A stretch of 64,000 bases of DNA, taken from Chitinophaga fulva. Lineage in GTDB: Bacteria > Bacteroidota > Bacteroidia > Chitinophagales > Chitinophagaceae. How positions within the stretch are numbered: the stretch's first letter is position 1; every line of letters starts with the position of its first letter. Shown piece by piece: positions 25,130 to 33,803 of this stretch. The position numbers and the translations under genes were made by a program. The notes under the pieces are model-generated. The model was not told the origin of the DNA. It saw only the letters and a program-made list of their open reading frames with translations, and made no database searches. The stretch is from NCBI RefSeq assembly GCF_012927205.1, contig NZ_JABBGC010000001.1, forward strand, positions 2,230,711-2,294,710. Reading direction: 5' to 3'.

Positions 25130-26722
25130 ATGGTTTATGCATTATCACCATATCGATCTTTTGTACCCAAACGGGTAAAGGGGCCAGTCATGATGTTGCT
25201 GATAATTCTGCAGGCTTTTGTGCTGGGCATTACCAGCACTACTGCATCACGGCTGGCAGCCTTTTATGGTATTGAGCCGGAAACGGTCGTTTGGCTTTCG
25301 CAGGCCGGCGCTATCGGCATGGTGGCCATTATACCGGTATACTACCGCCTGCGGATGTATTTTCAGAAATCAGATTTACTGCAGCTGGCGCTGGGCTTGC
25401 AGGTATTGTTGGCTTTGTTGTGTTACACGATCAATTATGCTCCGTTATTATTGGTGAGCAATTTTTTTATCGGCATGCTGAAACTGGCCTGTCTGCTGGA
25501 TTTCATCTCTTTACTGACCAATGAATATCCTGTCATGCGCCACCGGGCCATGTTCTACGGTATCTATTATACCATCGCACGTTTTGGGGGAGAACTGGCG
25601 GATATTTTTGTGAACCCTGTTCTGGAAGATTATGACTGGCACGATATCTACCTGATTTCCGCGACAGCGGCGGGTATCTGCATGTTACTTTGTGTGCTCC
25701 TGTTCCACCGTCAGCGGATGCACCGGCGGGTACCCTTGTATCAGGTAGATTGGCTCAGCATGTTGTTGTTTGTGATAGCTGCCTTTCTTTTTTCGTATAT
25801 GTTGACTTACGGCAAAACGCTCGACTGGTTTGAGGATAACACCATTCAGTATGCGTTGATAGGTTGTGTTATCACCACGTTGTTGTTCATATACCGGCAG
25901 TTTCGGTTGAAGCGGCCTTTTTGGGACCTGCGGGTATTCAGTCTATATAAGCAGGTGCCGCTGGGTATTGCCTTTATGGTGGTGCTGTATGTGTTTTACA
26001 GTACTGGTTTTCTGTTTAACTATTACGCTGCTTATAATTTCAGGGGAGAAGAAAACTATCTTTCACAGGTGGCCATTATCGTGCTGTGCGCTTATATGAT
26101 CAGCTTTCCGTTGACCGGCTGGTTGCTCTGTAGAGGAGTACAACGCCGTATAATGCTCAGCGTTGGTTTTATGTTGTATGCCGGGTCGTTGTATCTTTTT
26201 GGGAACAACATACAGACCGCCGCTACTTTTGAAGCGTTGATCATACCTTACCTGATGCAGGGCATGGCTTATGGCCTGGTATTGACTACCCTTTCCACTT
26301 TTGCGGCCACCAATGTTCCCCGGAAGATGAACGGGGACAGGGTAATGGGCAGTTTATCTTTCCGTTATATCATCGGTTCCTTTGCGGGGTATGCTTTGTA
26401 CAGCAACTGGTTGTTCAGGGATACGGCAACCCATGCTACCTGGCTGTCTGAAAGCCTCACCTATGATAATCCGCTTTACGGCCGGGAGCTGGGCGCCTTT
26501 AGTGCCTTGTACCGCTCGCATGGGATGGACGTGCAGCATGCCACGCTGGCCGCGCAGGCCATGGTACAAAAGAAATTACAACTGCAGGCGATGCTGATGT
26601 CTATCCGCGATATTACCATGTATGTAGCCATCATAGCAACGGTAGCGGCAGTACTGGTATTGCTGGTACGCCGGTTTGAAATGCATGAAGTTGCCGCGAA
26701 AAACAAATACAAAATCGTGTAG
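25130..26722 (+). CDS. MFS transporter, DHA2/EmrB-like
   Basis: This 530-residue inner-membrane protein has about 14 predicted helices, the size class of EmrB/QacA drug:proton antiporters. Hydrophobic segments run from VMMLLIILQAFVLGIT to YVAIIATVAAVLVLLV. The motif region after helix 2 is VYYRLRMYF rather than the classical GxLaDrxGrk, so the family match is at the level of topology. It is preceded by a MarR-type repressor and its operator copy, which is typical of inducible multidrug exporters. No membrane-fusion partner gene is adjacent. It converges with the Nramp gene, 9 bases apart. Confidence 0.82.
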   Translation: MVYALSPYRSFVPKRVKGPVMMLLIILQAFVLGITSTTASRLAAFYGIEPETVVWLSQAGAIGMVAIIPVYYRLRMYFQKSDLLQLALGLQVLLALLCYTINYAPLLLVSNFFIGMLKLACLLDFISLLTNEYPVMRHRAMFYGIYYTIARFGGELADIFVNPVLEDYDWHDIYLISATAAGICMLLCVLLFHRQRMHRRVPLYQVDWLSMLLFVIAAFLFSYMLTYGKTLDWFEDNTIQYALIGCVITTLLFIYRQFRLKRPFWDLRVFSLYKQVPLGIAFMVVLYVFYSTGFLFNYYAAYNFRGEENYLSQVAIIVLCAYMISFPLTGWLLCRGVQRRIMLSVGFMLYAGSLYLFGNNIQTAATFEALIIPYLMQGMAYGLVLTTLSTFAATNVPRKMNGDRVMGSLSFRYIIGSFAGYALYSNWLFRDTATHATWLSESLTYDNPLYGRELGAFSALYRSHGMDVQHATLAAQAMVQKKLQLQAMLMSIRDITMYVAIIATVAAVLVLLVRRFEMHEVAAKNKYKIV

Positions 26723-26731
26723 TTGTTTCCG

Positions 26732-28612
26732 TTATTGCACCACGAGTACGGGTATTTTCACAAAGTGACGTACCTGGTTGGCTGTTTCCCCGTATATCCA
26801 GTCCTTGATACCTTTATGGCCATGGCCGCCGAGTACGAGGAAATCGGCTTTTTCATGGTTCACGATGCGGGCAATTTCCTTGGCGCGGTGGCGGAAGCCG
26901 AGCATGCCACGGGCTTTGATGCCGCGGCTGTTCAGCAGCGCGAGGTAGGTGTCCAGCTGCTCCTGGTCTTTACGTGTTTCAAAGTCATCAGATTCTGTAC
27001 CGAAGTATTTGGCGGAGGCACTTTCCACGATGTGTATCAACAGGTATTCCGTATGCTCGTTACCGTGGGCAATAGCATTGGAGATGATCTGTTCGTCTTT
27101 TTTGCTGAATTCCAGCGCCATGGCGATGCATTTGTATTCCGGCTTTTCCAGTTCACCGAGGGAGACCTGCGGCGTATGGATACCACCGGTTGTTTCCTGG
27201 CGGTAGCGGCTGATCAGCGGGTATACGACGGTGACGATCAGCAGCACCACGAAGCCGAGGGAGGCCAGGATGATGATACCGTCGATGAAGACATTGCCGT
27301 TGCCGGAAATGTAGCCTATTGCTTCTGCGTACACCATGCGCATATTCAAATATACCAACAAAGCAGTGATGGCCCAGCTAAGGACTTTGGTGCCGGGTTT
27401 GATGGCGAATTTGCCCATGGTATGTTTATCGCTTACGAAGTGGATCAGCGGGATGATAGCGAAGCCCAGCTGCATGCTGAGCAGCACCTGGCTGAAGACC
27501 AGCAGGGCGCCTACCTGGTTTTCGCCGGCGATAAGGATAACGAGGAAAGCCGGTACGATGGCCAGTAGGCGGGTCAGCAGCCGGCGCAGCCATGGGTTGA
27601 TACGCAGGTGCAGATAACCTTCCATGATGATCTGCCCCGCGAGGGTGCCGGTCACAGTGCTGCTTTGTCCTGCGGCAATCAGCGCCACGGCAAAGAGGAT
27701 GGGCGCGAGTTTGCTGCTCAGTAATTGTTCCAGCAACCGATGGGCGTCTTGTATTTCTGCAATGTCGGTGCGACCGGTTTTGAAGAATACGGCTGCAGCC
27801 AGAATGAGGATGGCGGCGTTGACCAGGAACGCGAGATTGAGGGCAATGGTGCTGTCTATAAAGTTGAGCTTCAGCGCCTGTTTGATGCCGGCGTCGTCTC
27901 GTTTGATCTTGCGTGTTTGCACCAGTGCAGAGTGCAGGTAAAGGTTATGCGGCATTACGGTAGCACCGATGATACCGATAGCGATATACAGTGCGGTGTT
28001 ATCGGGGATAGAAGGGATGAAGCCTTGCGCCACTTCCCGTATATCGGGTTTGGCCATGACCAGCTGTACGAGGAAAGAAATGCCCACGATGGCTACGAGC
28101 GCCACAATGAAAGCTTCCATTTTGCGGATGCCGTAACGTTGCAGCACCAGCAACAGGAAAGTGTCCAGCACGGTGAGGCTAACGCCCCATATCAGCGGCA
28201 GGCCGGTGAGCAGTTGCAGCCCGATGGCCATGCCCAGCACCTCTGCGAGGTCTGTGGCCGCGATGGCCACTTCTGCCAGCAGGTACAGGATGAAGTTAAC
28301 ACTGCGTGGATATGTTTCCCTGTTGGCCTGTGCCAGGTCGCGGCCGCGAACGATGCCCAGCCGGGCGCTGAGGCTTTGCAGCAGCAGGGCCATCAGGTTG
28401 CTCATCAACAGTACCCATATCAGTTTATAGCCGTACTGGCTGCCGCCGGCGAGGTCTGTGGCCCAGTTGCCGGGGTCCATATATCCTACACTGACGAGGT
28501 AGGCCGGCCCGAAAAAGGCGAACAGTTTTTTCCACTTCGATTTATTGCTTGTATCTATGCTCTGATGTACCTCACTCAGGGACGTTGCACGATTGTAGTC
28601 CATAATATTCAA
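26732..28612 (-). CDS. mntH: Nramp-family Mn2+/Fe2+ transporter fused to a universal-stress domain
   Basis: Proton-coupled divalent metal importer. The Nramp hallmarks are D46-P-G-N49 in GYMDPGNWATD and M220-P-H222 in TVMPHNLYLHS, which supply the metal ligands, within about 11 helices (residues 30-460). Unlike plain MntH (about 410 residues), this protein runs on to 626 residues. The last 150 form a UspA-like domain with FLVLGGHGHKGIKDWIYGETANQVRH (ATP-binding GxxGHxG pattern) and end PVLVVQ. The mntR gene overlaps its start by 4 bases, so it is expressed with a Mn/Fe-responsive repressor. Confidence 0.93.
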   Translation of the reverse strand: MNIMDYNRATSLSEVHQSIDTSNKSKWKKLFAFFGPAYLVSVGYMDPGNWATDLAGGSQYGYKLIWVLLMSNLMALLLQSLSARLGIVRGRDLAQANRETYPRSVNFILYLLAEVAIAATDLAEVLGMAIGLQLLTGLPLIWGVSLTVLDTFLLLVLQRYGIRKMEAFIVALVAIVGISFLVQLVMAKPDIREVAQGFIPSIPDNTALYIAIGIIGATVMPHNLYLHSALVQTRKIKRDDAGIKQALKLNFIDSTIALNLAFLVNAAILILAAAVFFKTGRTDIAEIQDAHRLLEQLLSSKLAPILFAVALIAAGQSSTVTGTLAGQIIMEGYLHLRINPWLRRLLTRLLAIVPAFLVILIAGENQVGALLVFSQVLLSMQLGFAIIPLIHFVSDKHTMGKFAIKPGTKVLSWAITALLVYLNMRMVYAEAIGYISGNGNVFIDGIIILASLGFVVLLIVTVVYPLISRYRQETTGGIHTPQVSLGELEKPEYKCIAMALEFSKKDEQIISNAIAHGNEHTEYLLIHIVESASAKYFGTESDDFETRKDQEQLDTYLALLNSRGIKARGMLGFRHRAKEIARIVNHEKADFLVLGGHGHKGIKDWIYGETANQVRHFVKIPVLVVQ

Positions 28613-29268
28613 ACGGGTCTAACCATGATGTTTTTAGCTACCTGTTCACTGATGGTGAGAGAAGGTGCGTGTTTCATTTTTATTTCGATGGAATTGTCAT
28701 ATTCATAATGAGCAACAATTTCCAGCTGGGTGCCGAGGCGGATGCCTTTGGCATTAAGGAAGGCCAGCAGGGCGACTGACTGGTCTGTAACGGCCGTGAC
28801 CACCAGCCGTTTGGCGTTGGCCTGGTCCAGTGAAGTCTGCGGGCGTGGTTTAGCCATCCTGCCATGAGCGTCGGGGATGGGGTCTCCATGCGGGTCTACG
28901 GTCGGATTGCCCAGGTATTCACTGAGCCGGTTGGTCAGTTTTTCACTGCGTACATGTTCCAGCTCTTCAGCCAACTCATGCACTTCCTCCCAGCTGAAAG
29001 CCAGCTTGTCTACCAGAAAGCACTCCCACAGCCGGTGACGGCGTACAATCTGCAGGGCTGTTTTACGGCCTTCGGCGGTAAGGGTGATGCCTTTATATTT
29101 CTCATAATCTATCAGTTGTTTCTCTTTTAACTTCTTAGCCATATCGGTTACAGAAGCCGGTTTGGTATCCAGTTCATACGCCAGGGCGTTGGTAGTCACG
29201 GCTGTATCCCCTTCCTGGAGCTTATATATGGCCTTCACGTAGTTCTCTTCTGCAATGGATAAGTTCAT
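28609..29268 (-). CDS. mntR: DtxR/MntR-family metal-dependent repressor
   Basis: This 219-residue regulator has an N-terminal winged helix (residues about 1-65: EENYVKAIYKLQEG, NALAYELDTKPASVTDMAKKL), a dimerisation/metal domain (VDKLAFSWEEVHELAEELEHV, with Glu/His ligands in HELAEELEH) and a C-terminal FeoA-like SH3 region (about residues 145-219). It represses manganese or iron uptake when metal is plentiful. It overlaps the downstream Nramp gene by 4 bases (ATGA-type coupling) and sits behind a perfect 30-bp palindrome at 29278-29307. Confidence 0.93.
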   Translation of the reverse strand: MNLSIAEENYVKAIYKLQEGDTAVTTNALAYELDTKPASVTDMAKKLKEKQLIDYEKYKGITLTAEGRKTALQIVRRHRLWECFLVDKLAFSWEEVHELAEELEHVRSEKLTNRLSEYLGNPTVDPHGDPIPDAHGRMAKPRPQTSLDQANAKRLVVTAVTDQSVALLAFLNAKGIRLGTQLEIVAHYEYDNSIEIKMKHAPSLTISEQVAKNIMVRPV

Positions 29269-29277
29269 ATCGTCTAA

Positions 29278-29307
29278 AAAATTATTTAGACAAATCTAAA
29301 TAATTTT
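29278..29307 (-). promoter_or_regulatory. MntR-type operator overlapping the promoter
   Basis: AAAATTATTTAGA (29278-29290) and TCTAAATAATTTT (29295-29307) are perfect 13-bp arms around CAAA. On the minus strand the centre reads TAGATTTG, a match to the -7 element, so a bound repressor would cover the promoter. It ends 9 bases upstream of the mntR start. Confidence 0.8.
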
Positions 29308-29397
29308 TGTGAACTTTTCCCTATCCGGTATGTTTTTTGATTTTAGCTGCGCACATATAAAAATTATATCTAACTTTTCGCCCTGAATCAACTTTTC

Positions 29398-30345
29398 ATG
29401 AAGCGTTACCTGTTATTATTATTGACAATTGTTGCACTGGCAGCCTGCAAATCCAAAAAGAAACCTGGCAGAGGCGCTGATGAGCCGATGACATTCGAAG
29501 ACTTCCAGGAATTGTTTACCCCCGGAACATTACCGTATAAACTGAATGCAGACTCCCTGCAGCTGAAACAGGCCGATTCACTGGCCGTTGGCGTGGCAGA
29601 CGTGGGCCGCTTCCTGACAGACACCCTCCTGATGGGGGATTACGGTAAAACAGAAAAAGTAAAGCTGTTTCCCCTGACCCGTATGCAGGGAAATCTGACC
29701 AACTACATGGTCATTAAAGCAGTAGGCCGGACACAAACCACTGGTTATCTCTGTATACTTGACAAAAAAGGAAAATACCTTAACCGTTTGCGTATAGCCA
29801 ATACCGGTAGTGCCGATGGTACTGTTATCTCCACTTCCATCGACAGTAAAAATGTGATCAAAGTAAGCTCGGAGAAAAAAATGAGCGGCAGCAATACCGC
29901 ACTGAAAGAAGATTTTTATGCTGTGAACAAAGATGGCTCTGTACAGTTGATCATGACCAATTCCAATGGTCCTACCACACCCGGTCAGATCTTCAATCCC
30001 ATCGACACATTGCCCCGCAAGCATAAATTCTCCGGTGATTATACTTCCGGCGACATGAGCCTGATCTCCATCCGTGATGGTGAAGACGGAAAAACCTTCC
30101 AGTTCTTCATTACTTTCTCTAAAGACAATGGCAACTGTAAAGGAGAACTGAGTGGAAAAGGACATTATATCGCCGGCAACAGAGGAGAGTACAAAGACAA
30201 GGAATCGTCCTGTGGTATTGCCTTCCAGTTCTCTGCCGGCAGGGTTAATATCCGGGAGATAGGCGGCTGTGGCGCTTACCGCGGTATTAAATGTTTCTTT
30301 GAAGGAAACTATGCTAAAAAAGCAGAGAAGAAAAAGAAGAAATAA
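29398..30345 (+). CDS. Lipoprotein of unknown function
   Basis: The signal peptide ends in the lipobox ALAAC (residue 17 Cys) and is followed by a Lys-rich stretch (KSKKK). The mature 298 residues contain a beta-rich core without a recognised family, Cys residues near the C-terminus (NGNCKGELSG, ESSCGIAF, IGGCGAYRGIKC) and a terminal Lys run. The clustered Cys residues may form disulfides. It is monocistronic: the mntR operator lies upstream and a perfect terminator downstream. Confidence 0.7.
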   Translation: MKRYLLLLLTIVALAACKSKKKPGRGADEPMTFEDFQELFTPGTLPYKLNADSLQLKQADSLAVGVADVGRFLTDTLLMGDYGKTEKVKLFPLTRMQGNLTNYMVIKAVGRTQTTGYLCILDKKGKYLNRLRIANTGSADGTVISTSIDSKNVIKVSSEKKMSGSNTALKEDFYAVNKDGSVQLIMTNSNGPTTPGQIFNPIDTLPRKHKFSGDYTSGDMSLISIRDGEDGKTFQFFITFSKDNGNCKGELSGKGHYIAGNRGEYKDKESSCGIAFQFSAGRVNIREIGGCGAYRGIKCFFEGNYAKKAEKKKKK

Positions 30346-30362
30346 TCATTATTTAGAAAGAT

Positions 30363-30410
30363 AAAAAGAGAAGACCGAAGCGGATAACATCGCTTCGGTC
30401 TTCTCTTTTT
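30363..30410. terminator. Terminator after the lipoprotein gene
   Basis: AAAAAGAGAAGACCGAAGCG (30363-30382) is exactly mirrored by the 20 bases ending at 30410 (CGCTTCGGTC...TTTTT), with an 8-base loop. It can work in both directions. Confidence 0.92.
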
Positions 30411-30424
30411 ATGGAGGATATTAT

Positions 30425-30567
30425 CTAACGGATTTCAAACTTTTCCAGTATTTCCTTCACCACCTGTGGGTTGGACTGCACATTCAGAAACTGGTAGTAA
30501 GATGCGCGGGTGACAGGCTTAAAAGCTGTAGCATCAGCCATACAGCCAGCCATATAAGTTGTTTCAT
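30425..30567 (-). pseudogene. Possible decayed small secreted-protein gene
   Basis: The ATG at 30567 starts a signal-peptide-like frame (MKQLIWLAVWLM...LSPA) that stops at 30484. A second frame from 30553 to 30425 gives 42 codons with ordinary-looking sequence (FKPVTRASYYQFLNVQSN, ending EKFEIR). Together they read like a signal peptide and a short body separated by a frameshift. Nothing is recognised by family. It could equally be two chance frames. The surrounding 30411-30660 stretch has no other gene. Confidence 0.25.
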
Positions 30568-30660
30568 CTGTTGGTGTTTAAGGGTTGGGGGATGTTGTGG
30601 AAGCTAAGGTAGGGATTAAAATAAAAAAGCCATTCAGTAGTACTACTGAATGGCTTTGTG

Positions 30661-30735
30661 TGGGAGCTACTGGATTCGAACCAGTGACCCTCTGCTTGTA
30701 AGGCAGATGCTCTGAACCAGCTGAGCTAAGCTCCC
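30661..30735 (-). tRNA. tRNA-Val (anticodon TAC), copy 1
   Basis: The minus strand shows a full cloverleaf: acceptor GGGAGCT/AGCTCCC, D-arm with AGCTCAGCTGG, anticodon loop CTTACAA with TAC, and T-arm GGTTCGAATCC. CCA is not encoded. It is 75 bases long and identical to the next two copies. Confidence 0.97.
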
Positions 30736-30768
30736 GGAAAAAGATCTTTTAAATGACGATGAAGTGTG

Positions 30769-30843
30769 TGGGAGCTACTGGATTCGAACCAGTGACCCTC
30801 TGCTTGTAAGGCAGATGCTCTGAACCAGCTGAGCTAAGCTCCC
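30769..30843 (-). tRNA. tRNA-Val (anticodon TAC), copy 2
   Basis: Same 75-base cloverleaf as the neighbours, separated by 33 bases from copy 1 and 38 bases from copy 3. Confidence 0.97.
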
Positions 30844-30881
30844 TAAAAAAGATCCTTTCAATAATTCAAAAAACTGAAGTG

Positions 30882-30956
30882 TGGGAGCTACTGGATTCGA
30901 ACCAGTGACCCTCTGCTTGTAAGGCAGATGCTCTGAACCAGCTGAGCTAAGCTCCC
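30882..30956 (-). tRNA. tRNA-Val (anticodon TAC), copy 3
   Basis: First of the three copies in transcript order, about 45 bases downstream of a consensus promoter (30999-31029). Confidence 0.97.
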
Positions 30957-30998
30957 TTCTTTCTTGTTTACCATTGAGCCTTTCGTTCGATGGGATTG

Positions 30999-31029
30999 CA
31001 AAGGTATAAACTATTTTTATTCTACCAAA
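30999..31029 (-). promoter_or_regulatory. Consensus Bacteroidota promoter of the tRNA-Val cluster
   Basis: On the minus strand TTTG (31026-31029), 19 bases, then TACCTTTG (30999-31006): an exact match to the -33 TTTG / -7 TAnnTTTG pattern, placed just upstream of tRNA copy 3. Confidence 0.8.
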
Positions 31030-31057
31030 TATTTTTTGAAATTTTATAAAGTTGTTC

Positions 31058-31090
31058 GCTTCAAACCCTTTATTGTAAAGGGTTTGAAGC
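31058..31090. terminator. Perfect hairpin downstream of the antiporter gene
   Basis: GCTTCAAACCCTTTA and TAAAGGGTTTGAAGC form 15-bp perfect arms with a 3-base TTG loop, 67 bases beyond the antiporter stop on the minus strand. The T-run is weak. Confidence 0.6.
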
Positions 31091-31157
31091 AGGTGAAAAA
31101 TATTTGTCGTTGCTGATATGATTGATGAATTGTATACATAATGTATGATGATGCACC

Positions 31158-33287
31158 TTATTTTTTAGGTCCTTTGAAGATACGTTTGAACGCTTTTCCG
31201 AGTTTGTTCAGATTGGCCAGTTGCTCCTGTATAGGTGCCAGGGTAAGGTCATCAGGTTGCAGTCCTGCTTCCAGGTAATCAATTTCCGTTTGTTCCGGAT
31301 ACAGCAGGATAACATTATTGTCTTTGAAGTGACGGCTTACTTTAGCCGGAATATTTTCCAGGTAAGCGTGATAAGACAGTGTGCCTTTGCGGGCCGTCAC
31401 CACTACTACCAGGTCATCACGGGTTACTTCACGGGAGAGGATCAGGAAATCCTCGATGGTTTCGAATTGTTTGAAAGTGACTTCCACGCTCAGTTTGGAC
31501 TGTGTGATAAATGCTTCTGTAAGGGACTGTGTTCTGGCGTTGGAAAATACCAGCAGTTTGGCGCCGGCCTGTTTGGCCAGCAGAAACATTTTCTGCATAT
31601 AGTGCAGGAATCCCAGTTCATATTCTGTATTGGGCGGCAGTACCAGCACCATTTTTTTAGTAGTGTTGAGCGGGTACAGGAAGTTGCACACATATACCGT
31701 TTCCCATACACTCTGCAATACGTTGTCCATGGTGGTACCGAAGATATTGCCGAAGAGGCGGTCGGTGGTGCTGGTTTTGTCTGTCCAGCCGAGGATCACG
31801 TCGCTGATCATCAGTTCCTTGGCGGCACGGGCAATGCCATCGGACACGTTGAGGTCGATGCGGGTGACCACCTGCACATTGCTTTCCGTGGCAGCTGCAT
31901 GTATGATGGCTTTTTCCATCATTTTATTGGTCAGATGGATCTTGTCACGCGCTTCTTCATTGTCCTGTACCACTGCCAGCGGATAGATCGGCGTAGGGGC
32001 GTTGGCGTCTTTGATCATCACGGCAAAGTCCAGCAGTGCTTCGATACGTTCGGGATTGGAAACGGGCACCAGTATACGTTCCGGCTGGTCCGGCAGTTCC
32101 GGTTTTTGTTCCGCTTCCTGCAGCGCCAACCGGCGTCCGGCATTTTCAGTAACGAAAGAACCTACCAGGCAGGTGATGAGAATGAGCACTACTGTGCCGT
32201 TGAGCACATGTTCATCTACAATGCCCATATTAAAACCGATAAGGATCACCGCGATGGTGGCGGCGGCGTGTGCGCTGCTCAGGCCGAAGATCACATTCCG
32301 TTGGGTAGGACTGTATTTAAAGATCAGCTGTGTGAAGAAAGCGGCGAACCATTTACTGCTGAGGGCCATGACGGTGAGGACGCCTGCAATGATGAGCGCC
32401 TCGGGGCCTTTGAGCAGTACGCGCAGGTCTACCAGCATGCCTACACTGATCAGGAAAAACGGAATAAAGAGGGCGTTGCCTACAAACTCGATGCGGTTCA
32501 TCAGCGGAGAGGTATGTGGTATCAGCTGGTTGAGCGCCAATCCGGCGAGAAACGCGCCGATGATGCCTTCCACACCGGCCAGTTCCGCGAGGAAGGCAGA
32601 GGCGAACACGAGGGCCATCACAAAGATGAAGTGGGAGGTTTTATCGTCCTTGATTTTCTTAAAAAACCAACGGCCCAGCATCGGCATCAGCCAGAGGATG
32701 ATCCCGGCGAATATGGTCAGGGAAATGCCCAGTTTCACCCAGAAAGCAGTATTGAGGTTGCCCGCCTGCGCCCCGGTGATAACGGCCAGGATAAGTAGTA
32801 CGGCGGTATCGGTAATGATGGTGCCACCTACGGCAACGGTCACGGCTTCATTTTTGGTAATGCCAAGCCGGCTGGCCAGCGGGTAGGCTACCAGCGTATG
32901 GGTGGCGAACATGCTGGATACCAGCAGGGTGGCCTTGAAGTTAAAATGCAGCACATAGGTACACACCACAAAACCGAGCAGCAGCGGGATGAAGAAGGTC
33001 AATGCGCCAAAGACCATACTGCGGTAACGGTTCTTGCGGAACTCAGTCATGTCCAGCTCCAGGCCGGCCAGGAACATGATATACAGCAAGCCTGCCTTGC
33101 CAAACAGATCGATGCTGCCCTTTTCGATAATGCCGAAACCGTGATCACCAATAGCCATACCGGCAAGTATCAGTCCGATGATACTGGGGATACGGAATTT
33201 GCGGAGGATAATCGGGGCCAGCAGAATAATAAACAGTACCAGTGAAAAAATAGGTACCGGATCTTTCAGGGGCAGATGGGTATCCAT
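31158..33287 (-). CDS. CPA2-type cation:proton antiporter with C-terminal stress-like domain
   Basis: Start set at the ATG at 33287 (MDTHLPLKDP) because the first helix begins soon after; the frame is open to a GTG at 33362. Residues about 10-405 contain some 12 membrane helices of the Na+/H+ exchanger fold (FRIPSIIGLILAGMAIG; GVEGIIGAFLAGLALNQ; LVDLRVLL). The C-terminal 290 residues are cytosolic with two USP-like halves (ERILVPVSNPERIEALL; KMVLVLPPNTEYELG). It probably exchanges Na+ or K+ for protons in pH or osmotic control. No TrkA-N domain is seen. Confidence 0.87.
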   Translation of the reverse strand: MDTHLPLKDPVPIFSLVLFIILLAPIILRKFRIPSIIGLILAGMAIGDHGFGIIEKGSIDLFGKAGLLYIMFLAGLELDMTEFRKNRYRSMVFGALTFFIPLLLGFVVCTYVLHFNFKATLLVSSMFATHTLVAYPLASRLGITKNEAVTVAVGGTIITDTAVLLILAVITGAQAGNLNTAFWVKLGISLTIFAGIILWLMPMLGRWFFKKIKDDKTSHFIFVMALVFASAFLAELAGVEGIIGAFLAGLALNQLIPHTSPLMNRIEFVGNALFIPFFLISVGMLVDLRVLLKGPEALIIAGVLTVMALSSKWFAAFFTQLIFKYSPTQRNVIFGLSSAHAAATIAVILIGFNMGIVDEHVLNGTVVLILITCLVGSFVTENAGRRLALQEAEQKPELPDQPERILVPVSNPERIEALLDFAVMIKDANAPTPIYPLAVVQDNEEARDKIHLTNKMMEKAIIHAAATESNVQVVTRIDLNVSDGIARAAKELMISDVILGWTDKTSTTDRLFGNIFGTTMDNVLQSVWETVYVCNFLYPLNTTKKMVLVLPPNTEYELGFLHYMQKMFLLAKQAGAKLLVFSNARTQSLTEAFITQSKLSVEVTFKQFETIEDFLILSREVTRDDLVVVVTARKGTLSYHAYLENIPAKVSRHFKDNNVILLYPEQTEIDYLEAGLQPDDLTLAPIQEQLANLNKLGKAFKRIFKGPKK

Positions 33288-33452
33288 CAATAAAACCAAG
33301 CTATGGACCATATAACACATTGTTATTTTGTTTATTGTCTGATTACCATTTCTGCACCGCACAGCGGCACAAAGCAGCGAATATGAAAATAAACAAATCT
33401 TAAATAATCATTTCTCTGGGTCAAATATGAATAAATTAACGAATAATCCATG

Positions 33453-33460
33453 TAATTTTG
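33453..33460 (+). promoter_or_regulatory. -7 element (TAATTTTG) upstream of clpS
   Basis: TAATTTTG fits TAnnTTTG and lies 19 bases before the clpS ATG. No -33 element is evident at standard spacing. Confidence 0.35.
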
Positions 33461-33479
33461 CGTAAAGCTTTATTTAAAA

Positions 33480-33788
33480 ATGAGCGAAAGAACTAATACA
33501 CAGGTATTTACGGAAGAGCTGGAGGACATACTGGTGGCAGAAGATGAGCAATTTCCCTTCAGCCTGGTGGTGTGGAATGATGATGTCAATACCTTCGACT
33601 GGGTGATCGCTTCCCTGATTGAAGTATGCGGCCACACCCACCAGCAGGCGGAGCAATGTGCCCTGATTATACATCACAATGGTAAATATGCTGTGAAGGA
33701 AGGGGAATATCACAAGCTGCACCCTATGTGGGAAGCGCTGGTGGAAAGAGGTATCAGCGCCACTATCGAAGAGATGGCGGACCGCTAA
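33480..33788 (+). CDS. clpS: ClpS adaptor of the ClpAP protease
   Basis: The 102-residue adaptor delivers N-degron substrates to the ClpA unfoldase. It has a flexible acidic N-terminus and the core PFSLVVWNDDVNTFDWVI, which holds the N-degron pocket residues N and D in WNDDVNT; the usual downstream M is I or V in this group. GHTHQQAEQCALIIHHNGKY follows, with the pocket His and the ClpA-contact region. It is followed after 15 bases by aat, whose product makes N-degrons, so the gene pair encodes both marking and recognition. Confidence 0.95.
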   Translation: MSERTNTQVFTEELEDILVAEDEQFPFSLVVWNDDVNTFDWVIASLIEVCGHTHQQAEQCALIIHHNGKYAVKEGEYHKLHPMWEALVERGISATIEEMADR

Positions 33789-33803
33789 CCGATTATATTG
33801 TTC

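Noticed and set aside
27725..28708. 327-codon open frame opposite the Nramp gene and the end of mntR
   Set aside because: Crosses the boundary of two real, overlapping genes in antisense; no motif.
30661..30956. Three regularly spaced identical units that look like a CRISPR array
   Set aside because: The units are 75-base tRNA-Val genes with full cloverleaf structure.
31221..32798. 525-codon open frame opposite the cation:proton antiporter
   Set aside because: Antisense shadow, rich in Gln/His, with no start signal or family features.
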